Origin: Lentisphaerota bacterium
Lineage (GTDB): Bacteria > Verrucomicrobiota > Kiritimatiellia > JAAZAB01
Assembly: GCA_020201415.1 (NCBI GenBank)
Contig: JAIVGW010000059.1
Span: forward strand, 1-5,150
Length of the DNA: 5,150 bases
Direction: 5' to 3'
Shown here: positions 1-4,591 of the stretch, one piece after another
Position numbering within the stretch: the first letter of the stretch is position 1
Layout: each line of letters opens with the position of its first letter
The notes under the pieces: model-generated
Databases searched by the model: none
Told to the model about the DNA's origin: nothing
What the model saw: the letters and a program-made list of their open reading frames with translations, nothing else
Position numbers and translations under genes: made by a program

Positions 1-136
1 GGCGATCACGGGGCACGTCCAGCAGGCCCATTAAAGGCGCAATGCGCCCTGCCATCTTCAGCGCGATCAGGCAAATAATGCCTGCCACAACGAAGACCGC
101 CGGATACTTCAAGAAATTTGTCATTGTTTGCAACAT
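1..136 (-). CDS. Partial WecA/TagO/MraY-like polyprenyl-phosphate sugar-1-phosphate transferase (N-terminus)
   Basis: Only the first 45 codons are in the window; the gene runs off the left edge. Seen: the reverse strand reads from ATG at 136-134 (MLQTMTNFLKYPAVF...) through a hydrophobic segment at about residues 11-28, then a basic turn and GLLDVPRDR at residues 37-45. Known: members of this family (PF00953) begin with a membrane helix followed by a lGLlDxPxxRKxH signature just after it; they move a sugar-1-phosphate from a UDP-sugar to undecaprenyl phosphate at the inner membrane, the first step in O-antigen, teichoic acid or capsule linkage-unit synthesis. The start is supported by GGAG four bases upstream and an in-frame TAG a few codons before it. 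A second ATG (124-122) lacks a well-placed ribosome binding site. The catalytic Asp motifs lie outside the window, so the exact subfamily and substrate cannot be told. Inference: family call fairly good, precise product open. Confidence 0.6.
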   Translation of the reverse strand, partial: MLQTMTNFLKYPAVFVVAGIICLIALKMAGRIAPLMGLLDVPRDR

Positions 137-156
137 ATTTCTCCAGTCAACCTAGT

Positions 157-185
157 AGAATAATTGCCTTCTTGCCATCTGGCAA
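157..185 (-). promoter_or_regulatory. Candidate sigma70-type promoter for the leftward transferase gene
   Basis: Read on the minus strand, TTGCCA (185-180; five of six matches to TTGACA) is followed by exactly 17 bases and then TATTCT (162-157; four of six matches to TATAAT). The predicted transcript would start near 150, leaving a leader of about 14 nt that contains the GGAG site before the ATG at 136. The spacing and position are what one expects, but no expression evidence exists. Confidence 0.5.
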
Positions 186-186
186 T
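163..186. promoter_or_regulatory. Candidate operator: GGCAA/TTGCC half-sites over the -35 box
   Basis: TTGCCA (172-177), two bases, then TGGCAA (180-185) form an inverted repeat lying on the -35 box of the leftward promoter. A third half-site, ATTGCC (163-168), pairs equally well with GGCAAT (181-186). Three copies of one half-site within 24 bp inside a promoter suggest a regulator binding site. Inference only; the regulator is unknown. Confidence 0.35.
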
Positions 187-190
187 CTCC

Positions 191-212
191 AATTAGGGGT
201 CAGTCCTTCAAA
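191..212 (+). repeat. Left inverted repeat of the RAYT unit
   Basis: This 22-bp segment (AATTAGGGGTCAGTCC followed by TTCAAA) is the exact reverse complement of 1139-1160. Inside it, AGGG and TCCT can pair (one G-T wobble) around a GTCAG loop, giving a weak hairpin that a single-strand-specific HUH enzyme could recognise. Confidence 0.85.
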
Positions 213-286
213 GATCAAATAAGCTTGACTATTTCCGGCTAAATATTAACATTTTGTCGTAAGTAATAAGCAGAACCTCCCGTCTT

Positions 287-292
287 TATAAT
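287..292 (+). promoter_or_regulatory. Candidate -10 box (TATAAT) for the transposase gene
   Basis: A perfect TATAAT lies 20 bases before the ATG at 313. No good -35 box sits 16-18 bases upstream (the sequence there is TAATAA-like). No Shine-Dalgarno sequence is seen before the ATG (TTTTGATTAT), so expression is probably weak. Confidence 0.3.
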
Positions 293-312
293 TCATTCAA
301 CATTTTGATTAT

Positions 313-1041
313 ATGCCACGTCAACTCAGAATCGAATATGCCGGCGCGATCTATCATGTGACAGTGCGGGGTAATGCCCGGCAGTGTATTTTTCTTGATC
401 AGCGTGATCGCGAGTTGCTTTGTGAAAGATTGGCCAGAGCCGTAGAAACATATTCTGTCAGGTTGTACCTGTTTTGCTTAATGGAAAATCACTTACACCT
501 TGTTTTGGAAACCCCTAAGGCTAACCTTGGCCGATTCATGCATTCGGTCCTGACATCTTACACTGTCTGTTACAACCTGAGGCACGACCTTCATGGACAT
601 TTAACTCAAGGCAGGTATGGAGCTAAATTGGTGGAAGGAAATGAGTACCTCTTGAAACTGAGTCGGTATGTGCATTTGAATCCCGTAAAAGTGGCATTGC
701 GCAAAGGTGACAGTCTTGCCGACAAAATTGCTGCTTTGAAGGGCTACGAATGGAGCAGTTATCGCAGTTATATCGGGCTGGCTCAACGTCTTAAATGGGT
801 TGACTATGATCCAATGCTGGCATTGGTTGGTGGTAAAGGGCGCGGTAAATTAGCGCTTTACCGGAGGTTTGTGGAAACTGGAATTGCAGAAAATGATGCT
901 GAATTCATTGAGGCGCAAACGGCATTGGTTGTGGAAAGGTGTTGCTGCCAAATTACTGGTTACTCATGCAGGGCTTACACGTCGGGATTGTGCTGGAATG
1001 CTGGGAATTCAAGTCGGATCGGGGGTGACGTATCAGATTAA
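313..1041 (+). CDS. REP-associated tyrosine transposase (RAYT), catalytic domain intact, C-terminus out of frame
   Basis: The product is a Y1/HUH single-strand DNA transposase-like protein (PF01797, IS200-like) that would nick and join DNA at the palindromes flanking it. Seen: the N-terminal MPRQLRIEYAGAIYHVTVRG matches the family start; the HUH motif is MENHLHLVLE with H60 and H62; the region around SRYVHLNPV (residues 117-125) holds the likely nucleophile Y119; GYEWSSYRSYIG (144-155) and LYRRFVETGI (182-191) are further family landmarks. After about residue 200 the frame degenerates into Cys-rich sequence (VERCCCQITG) and stops at 1041, whereas family-like sequence continues in the next frame (902-1123). 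So this protein has a foreign tail of about 40 residues. It is alone inside a pair of 22-bp inverted repeats. Alternatives: a sequencing indel, or a domesticated shortened enzyme. Family call strong; activity doubtful. Confidence 0.8.
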   Translation: MPRQLRIEYAGAIYHVTVRGNARQCIFLDQRDRELLCERLARAVETYSVRLYLFCLMENHLHLVLETPKANLGRFMHSVLTSYTVCYNLRHDLHGHLTQGRYGAKLVEGNEYLLKLSRYVHLNPVKVALRKGDSLADKIAALKGYEWSSYRSYIGLAQRLKWVDYDPMLALVGGKGRGKLALYRRFVETGIAENDAEFIEAQTALVVERCCCQITGYSCRAYTSGLCWNAGNSSRIGGDVSD

Positions 1042-1123
1042 AAAGGTGGAACAGGCGATGATGGCCGATAGCGAACTGGCGCGTCGAATTGCCGAATTGG
1101 AGATGAAATTGTATCAGAAATAA
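902..1123 (+). pseudogene. Out-of-frame C-terminal remnant of the RAYT gene
   Basis: In the frame +1 to the transposase reading frame, the sequence encodes RRKRHWLWKGVAAKLLV, then HAGLTRRDCAGMLGI and VTYQIKKVEQ, then an acidic/basic helix ending ELEMKLYQK and TAA at 1121-1123. This is the DNA-binding-like helical tail (a helix-turn-helix resembling the DnaA C-terminal type) usual at the end of longer RAYT proteins. Intact relatives, from memory, have roughly 300-330 residues, with some 50 residues between the FVExGI segment and this tail. Here the two parts nearly abut, so the likely event is an internal deletion not divisible by three (near 902-925), or a deletion plus a small indel. The open frame technically begins upstream at a TTG (869), but nothing supports its independent translation. 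Confidence 0.6.
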
Positions 1124-1138
1124 TACTGTTATTGCTTA

Positions 1139-1160
1139 TTTGAAGGACTGACCCCTAATT
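1139..1160 (-). repeat. Right inverted repeat of the RAYT unit
   Basis: This segment is the exact reverse complement of 191-212 over 22 bp, and starts 15 bases after the transposase remnant's stop codon. With the preceding GCTTA (1134-1138), the match to the left end extends by five more pairs if a 7-base gap is allowed on the left. Confidence 0.85.
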
Positions 1161-1165
1161 TTAAG

Positions 1166-1197
1166 TTGACGTGCTATGGGGGTTTTGCAAAGATAAA
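1166..1197 (+). promoter_or_regulatory. Weak candidate promoter for the aldolase gene
   Basis: TTGACG (1166-1171) is a five-of-six match to the -35 consensus and starts five bases beyond the right end of the RAYT unit. The -10 is poor: AAAGAT (1189-1194) at 17-bp spacing, or GATAAA (1192-1197) at 20-bp spacing. Position relative to the gene is sensible, but the -10 choice is uncertain. Confidence 0.3.
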
Positions 1198-1212
1198 AAG
1201 GTTGTTTGCAAA
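1184..1212. promoter_or_regulatory. Paired TTTGCAAA palindromes upstream of the aldolase
   Basis: Two identical 8-bp perfect palindromes, TTTGCAAA at 1184-1191 and 1205-1212, are 21 bp apart (two helical turns, same face of the DNA). They overlap the expected -10/start region and lie just before the GGGAGG ribosome binding site. This geometry fits a dimer-of-dimers repressor operator. Inference; no regulator gene is in view. Confidence 0.4.
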
Positions 1213-1231
1213 ATTTTGACGGGAGGTGGTT

Positions 1232-2041
1232 ATGTCGGCAATGCCTGGCAAGTTTATACGGTTGGAACGGATTATTAATCGCGAGACCGGCCGTACGGTG
1301 ATCGTGCCGATGGATCATGGTGTTACGGTCGGGCCGATACCCGGTATAGAAAATATGCGCGATATGGTCAATGCGGTGGCCGAGGGCGGCGCCAATGCCG
1401 TGTTGGGACATCTGGGTTTGCCGCTGCATGGCCATCGGCGTCATGGCAAGGATATCGGACTGATTCTGCACCTCTCCGGCAGCACGGTCTGGAGCCCCGA
1501 TCCGAATGCCAAGGTTTTGGTGAATACGGTGGAGAATTCACTGAAATTCGGAGCTGATGGCGTCAGTGTTCATATCAATATCGGCGCTGAGAATGAGGCG
1601 CTCATGCTGCAGGATCTTGGCAAGGTGGCGGTGAAGTGCATGGAATGGGGCATGCCGCTGGTGGCGATGATGTATGCCCGTGGTAATAAAATCAAGGCGG
1701 AGAACGACCCGGAAGGAGTCCGGCATGCCGCGCGCATTGCCGCTGAACTCGGTGCGGATCTGGTGAAGGTGACTTATACGGGATCGCCCAAGTCGTTTGC
1801 CAAGGTCGTCGATGGCTGCCCTATTCCCGTGGTGATCGCCGGCGGCGAAAAAATCACTGATGAAAAAATGCTTTTGAAGATCATCAAGGATTCACTGGAG
1901 GCCGGCGGCAGCGGCGTGGCTGTCGGACGGAATGCCTTTGGTCATGCCAATCCGGCGCGCATGATGCGGGCCATTTGCGCGCTGGTGCATGAGAATGCTT
2001 CGGTGGACAAGGCCTTGAAAATATTGCGGACGCGTCGTTGA
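1232..2041 (+). CDS. Class I aldolase, DhnA family; ADH synthase-like (or class I fructose-bisphosphate aldolase)
   Basis: A 269-residue cytoplasmic TIM-barrel Schiff-base aldolase. Seen: PMDHGVTVGPIPG (residues 26-38, D28), DGVSVHINIGAENE (109-122), AMMYARG (145-151, Y148), DLVKVTYTG (176-184, K179 the Schiff-base lysine), and the phosphate-binding loops IAGGEK (202-207) and VGRNAFGH (231-238). The D28/Y148/K179 triad is offset by five from Asp33/Tyr153/Lys184 which I recall for Methanocaldococcus MJ0400, the 2-amino-3,7-dideoxy-D-threo-hept-6-ulosonate synthase of the alternative shikimate-precursor route. Known: bacterial relatives are annotated either as that enzyme or as archaeal-type fructose-bisphosphate aldolase; sequence alone does not decide. 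The ATG at 1232 is chosen because GGGAGG (1221-1226) lies five bases before it; the GTG at 1226 overlaps that site. No partner gene (dehydroquinate synthase II) is adjacent, so a glycolytic or other sugar-phosphate role remains open. Confidence 0.85.
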   Translation: MSAMPGKFIRLERIINRETGRTVIVPMDHGVTVGPIPGIENMRDMVNAVAEGGANAVLGHLGLPLHGHRRHGKDIGLILHLSGSTVWSPDPNAKVLVNTVENSLKFGADGVSVHINIGAENEALMLQDLGKVAVKCMEWGMPLVAMMYARGNKIKAENDPEGVRHAARIAAELGADLVKVTYTGSPKSFAKVVDGCPIPVVIAGGEKITDEKMLLKIIKDSLEAGGSGVAVGRNAFGHANPARMMRAICALVHENASVDKALKILRTRR

Positions 2042-2073
2042 TCAGCGGAACTGCGCGTTTGAGATTGTTAACG

Positions 2074-2107
2074 GGGACCGAACTGAGAGGTTCGGTCCCG
2101 CTTTATT
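2074..2107 (+). terminator. Hairpin terminator after the aldolase gene
   Basis: GGGACCGAAC (2074-2083), loop TGAGAG, GTTCGGTCCC (2090-2099) form a perfect 10-bp GC-rich stem, followed by GCTTTATT. The T-tract is short and broken, so termination may be partial. It lies 33 bases after the aldolase stop and 25 bases before the prfC start, so it can separate the two transcripts. Confidence 0.65.
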
Positions 2108-2120
2108 CCAAGCCGGGCGC

Positions 2121-2126
2121 TATATA
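2121..2126 (+). promoter_or_regulatory. Candidate -10 element directly before prfC
   Basis: TATATA (then AAG) sits six bases before the prfC ATG at 2133. A promoter here would start the message at or next to the ATG, i.e. nearly leaderless. No -35 match is seen 17 bases upstream (that region is the terminator stem end). No conventional Shine-Dalgarno sequence exists; AAAGAG is only one base from the ATG. Inference. Confidence 0.25.
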
Positions 2127-2132
2127 AAGAGT

Positions 2133-3752
2133 ATGAGTGATTTGCCACAGATACCTGTAAACCGTATTATGCGCCAGGAAATTGCCCGGCGCCGGACTTT
2201 TGCCATCGTATCTCATCCTGATGCGGGCAAGACGACTTTGACGGAAAAATTCCTGCTGTATGGCGGAGCCTTGCACCTGGCCGGCTCGGTCAAAGCGCGC
2301 AAGAATCAAAGGTCCACGACTTCCGATTGGATGGAGTTGGAGAAAAAACGCGGGATTTCGATCAGTTCCACGGTGTTGCAGTTTGATTATAACGGGTTTC
2401 GTATCAATCTGCTTGATACGCCCGGACATCGTGATTTCTCGGAGGATACCTACAGGGTCTTGACGGCGGTTGACGCGGCGGTGATGGTGATCGATGCCGG
2501 CAAGGGTATTGAAAGCCAGACGCGCAAGCTGTTCGAGGTCTGCCGTCATCGTGGAGTACCGATTTTCACGTTCATGAACAAAATGGATCGGCCAACGCTG
2601 GATCCTCTGGAATTACTGGATGAGTTGGAACGCGTTCTAGGGCTTGCGGCTTATCCCATGAACTGGCCGCTGGGCACCGGTTTTGATTTTAAGGGGGTTT
2701 GGGATAGACAAACGCGGATGGCGCATATGTATGAGCGCACCGTGGGTGGCGCCTATCGCGCGCCGGTTTCAACCTGTGGCCTGGAAGATCAATTTCTGCG
2801 TGAGCAGTTGGATGCCACGACCTACCAACACGTTTGCGAGGAAGTGGAAATGCTGGAGGGCGCCGGCGCGGACTTGGATGCGGCGGCGGTACTGGCCGGA
2901 CGAATGACTCCGGTATATTTCGGCAGTGCCCTGAATAATTTTGGCGTGCAATTACTGCTGGACGGCTTTTTGGAATATTCATCGCCACCGACGGCCCGTC
3001 TGGGATTACATGGCGTGGTAGAGCCGGAACATCCCCAATTTTCCGGGTTCGTTTTTAAAATCCAGGCCAACATGGATCCGCGGCACCGTGATCGGATAGC
3101 CTTTGTCCGCGTGGTCTCCGGTAAGTTTGAGAGAGATATGAACGTAACGCTTGCGCGTACTGGTAAGACATTGCGGCTATCCAATGCCGCCAAGTTGTTT
3201 GGCCGTGAACGCCAGACGGTGGAAGAGGCCTATCCGGGTGATGTGGTGGGGATTGTCGGTAGCGCACAATTTGCCATTGGGGATACGTTAACGTCAGATT
3301 CATCGATTGTTTATGATGAACTGCCCTGCTTTGCGCCGGAGTGTTTCGCCTTTTTGGAAAATCCGGTGCCGGCTGATTTCAAGCGTTTTCGGGCCGGCCT
3401 GGAGCAGTTGTTGCAGGAGGGGGTGGTACAGGCCTACGAATTGCCGGATGCCGTGCGTAAAACAACCTTATTGGGCGCGGTGGGCCCTCTGCAATTGGAA
3501 ATTGTCCAGTACCGGCTGGAGAGTGAATATGGCGCGGCATCGCGTTTGGAAAAAGCGCCGTGGACGGTGACCCGCTGGCTTGATCCGGAGATCGATCCGC
3601 AGTCTCTGCTTGTGCCAATGGAGGCGCGCCTGGCCCGGGATGCAGCCGGGCGTTGGGTGCTGCTGTTTCCTGATGAATGGAATATGAATTATTTTGTTGA
3701 ACGCAATCCCGATGCGCGTCTGGATGATATCCCTTTTGCGCGGCGAAGTTAA
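2133..3752 (+). CDS. prfC: Peptide chain release factor 3 (RF3), translational GTPase
   Basis: RF3 is a cytoplasmic GTPase that removes RF1/RF2 from the ribosome after peptide release, speeding their recycling. The 539 residues match the usual length (529 in E. coli). Seen: G1 P-loop SHPDAGKTT (27-35); RF3-type SDWMELEKKRGISI (64-77) containing the G2/switch I region; G3 DTPGHRDFSEDTYR (95-108); G4 NKMD (149-152); G5-type GSAL (264-267). The second domain holds FSGFVFKIQANMDPRHRDR (303-321) and VVSGKFERDM (327-336), diagnostic for RF3 rather than EF-G; VEEAYPGDVVG (363-373) and LLGAVGPLQLEIVQYRL (446-462) follow in the C-terminal part. Odd: residue 100 is Arg where E. coli RF3 has Glu next to the catalytic His. 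The ATG at 2133 lacks a good ribosome binding site; the next ATG (2169) is no better and also keeps the P-loop. Not clustered with other translation genes. Confidence 0.96.
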   Translation: MSDLPQIPVNRIMRQEIARRRTFAIVSHPDAGKTTLTEKFLLYGGALHLAGSVKARKNQRSTTSDWMELEKKRGISISSTVLQFDYNGFRINLLDTPGHRDFSEDTYRVLTAVDAAVMVIDAGKGIESQTRKLFEVCRHRGVPIFTFMNKMDRPTLDPLELLDELERVLGLAAYPMNWPLGTGFDFKGVWDRQTRMAHMYERTVGGAYRAPVSTCGLEDQFLREQLDATTYQHVCEEVEMLEGAGADLDAAAVLAGRMTPVYFGSALNNFGVQLLLDGFLEYSSPPTARLGLHGVVEPEHPQFSGFVFKIQANMDPRHRDRIAFVRVVSGKFERDMNVTLARTGKTLRLSNAAKLFGRERQTVEEAYPGDVVGIVGSAQFAIGDTLTSDSSIVYDELPCFAPECFAFLENPVPADFKRFRAGLEQLLQEGVVQAYELPDAVRKTTLLGAVGPLQLEIVQYRLESEYGAASRLEKAPWTVTRWLDPEIDPQSLLVPMEARLARDAAGRWVLLFPDEWNMNYFVERNPDARLDDIPFARRS

Positions 3753-3776
3753 CAAGATGTTCGGAGCGATATATGC

Positions 3777-3825
3777 GGAGTGGGGAGACGGAGAGAAGAA
3801 AAGCGGTGTCGAGCCACCGCACTCC
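3777..3825. repeat. Palindromic repeat-like segment between prfC and the isomerase
   Basis: GCGGTG (3803-3808), loop TCGAGC, CACCGC (3815-3820) form a perfect 6-bp stem. Just outside, GGAGT (3777-3781) pairs with ACTCC (3821-3825), so the right arm CACCGCACTCC is continuous while the left arm is split by a purine-rich stretch (GGGGAGACGGAGAGAAGAAAA). No T-tract follows, so it is not a typical terminator on the plus strand. I associate similar sequence with dispersed intergenic repeats in Verrucomicrobia-like genomes, but this is from memory and unverified. Translation of the stretch (KAVSSHRTPKG) does not look like real protein. Confidence 0.5.
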
Positions 3826-3859
3826 AAAGGGTGAACAAAGCAGGTTAGGGAGGTGGCGA

Positions 3860-4591
3860 TTGTCTAAGAAATGTATGGGTTTGGTCTTTGTGCCGTTGAT
3901 GTTATTGTTTGCGTCAGGATGTGCCTTGCCCCGTTCAGCGGCTGTTGGCGGGAAAACAGCGGGAGCGGATGCGTCCGATCGTGCTGTTGAAGGGGAATTA
4001 ATTACAACCAAAGTCGAGGAGGATGCTGCCATGTCTGAAGAAAAAACCATCGGATTGCCTGATGGACTTTATGCGCGTTTTAATACCTCACGCGGAGAAA
4101 TCCTGTGTCGGTTGGAGTTTGAGTTGACGCCTCTAACAGTCTGTAATTTTGCCGGCCTGGCGGAAGGCGGCATCAAAACCCAGACGCGTTCCGGGCAGCC
4201 GTTTTACGATGGCCTGGTTTTTCACCGCGTCATTCCCGGTTTCATGATTCAGGGCGGCTGTCCCCAAGGCACGGGGACCGGCGGGCCGGGCTATCAATTT
4301 CGTGATGAAATTGTGCCGTCGCTGCGGCATGATGGCGCAGGTGTGCTTTCGATGGCTAATGCCGGTCCCGGCACCAACGGTAGCCAGTTTTTCATTACGC
4401 ACAAGGCGACGCCTTGGCTGGATGGTCGCCATACGGTTTTCGGTCGAGTGCTGGAGGGGCAGGATGTGGTTGACGCCGTGCAACAGGGTGATCGCATTGA
4501 GAAAATGGAAATAATACGCGTGGGTGCGGATGCCGCGGCGTTTACGGCTGATCAGGCCATGTTCGACAGTCTGATGAAGGAGCGCAGGTGA
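3860..4591 (+). CDS. Cyclophilin-type peptidyl-prolyl cis-trans isomerase, predicted lipoprotein
   Basis: It catalyses cis-trans isomerisation of Xaa-Pro bonds, here probably in the periplasm as a lipid-anchored folding helper. The chosen start is TTG at 3860, six bases after GGGAGG (3848-3853); it yields a clean signal peptide, MSKKCMGLVFVPLMLLFASGC, with C21 as the lipidated residue (ASGC is an acceptable lipobox). The 243-residue product then has a linker rich in small and charged residues (22-65) and a cyclophilin domain (about 68-222). Active-site residues match human CypA: FHRVIPGFMIQGG (R123, F128, Q131), MANAGPGTNGSQFF (165-178), TPWLDGRH (W186, L187, H191). A farther upstream ATG (3773) would add 29 residues translated from the palindromic repeat, with no lipoprotein-like start, so I reject it. 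An internal ATG at 4031 has a very strong GAGGAGG site eight bases before it and would give a 186-residue cytoplasmic form. It probably forms an operon with the next gene. Confidence 0.9.
   Translation: MSKKCMGLVFVPLMLLFASGCALPRSAAVGGKTAGADASDRAVEGELITTKVEEDAAMSEEKTIGLPDGLYARFNTSRGEILCRLEFELTPLTVCNFAGLAEGGIKTQTRSGQPFYDGLVFHRVIPGFMIQGGCPQGTGTGGPGYQFRDEIVPSLRHDGAGVLSMANAGPGTNGSQFFITHKATPWLDGRHTVFGRVLEGQDVVDAVQQGDRIEKMEIIRVGADAAAFTADQAMFDSLMKERR
4016..4033 (+). promoter_or_regulatory. Strong internal ribosome binding site and alternative start in the isomerase gene
   Basis: GAGGAGG (4016-4022), an eight-base spacer, then ATG (4031-4033) in the isomerase frame. This is as strong an initiation signal as that of the TTG at 3860. 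It would start at residue 58 (MSEEKTIGLPDGLYARF), just before the cyclophilin domain and after the signal peptide and linker. Use in vivo is unproven. Confidence 0.45.

Larger units (their letters stand above)
191..1160 (+). mobile_element. RAYT unit bounded by 22-bp inverted repeats
   Basis: A perfect 22-bp inverted repeat (191-212 against 1139-1160, core GGGGTCAGTCCTTCAA) encloses the REP-associated tyrosine transposase gene and nothing else. After the 22 bp, both ends continue with TAAGC (220-224 on the left; GCTTA, 1134-1138, on the right), but the left end has seven extra bases (GATCAAA, 213-219) before it. No target-site duplication is visible: the left outside flank ends CAATCTCC and the right begins TTAAGTTG. 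RAYT enzymes belong to the IS200/IS605 HUH superfamily, which does not make target duplications, so this absence is expected. The unit lies between two divergent genes and appears more AT-rich than the genes to its right. Inference: a single-gene mobile or domesticated unit, possibly no longer active because its gene is disrupted. Confidence 0.65.

Noticed and set aside
869..901. Independent small gene starting at TTG 869
   Set aside because: There is no ribosome binding site of its own; the downstream sequence is clearly the displaced C-terminus of the RAYT.
181..1170. Target-site duplication around the RAYT unit
   Set aside because: The bases just outside the two inverted repeats (CAATCTCC and TTAAGTTG) do not match, which agrees with an HUH-type mechanism.
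1226..1231. GTG start of the aldolase two codons upstream
   Set aside because: It overlaps the GGGAGG ribosome binding site that serves the ATG at 1232.
2103..2549. 148-residue open frame on the minus strand over the prfC start
   Set aside because: It is a shadow of the conserved RF3 GTPase domain.
3773..3859. Upstream ATG start for the isomerase giving a 272-residue protein
   Set aside because: The added residues are translated from a palindromic repeat, no ribosome binding site precedes the ATG, and the TTG at 3860 has an ideal one plus a proper lipoprotein signal.
3379..4050. 223-residue open frame on the minus strand
   Set aside because: It lies opposite the well-supported prfC 3' end and the start of the isomerase, is rich in Pro, Ala and His of the kind seen in antisense frames, and has no recognisable family features.
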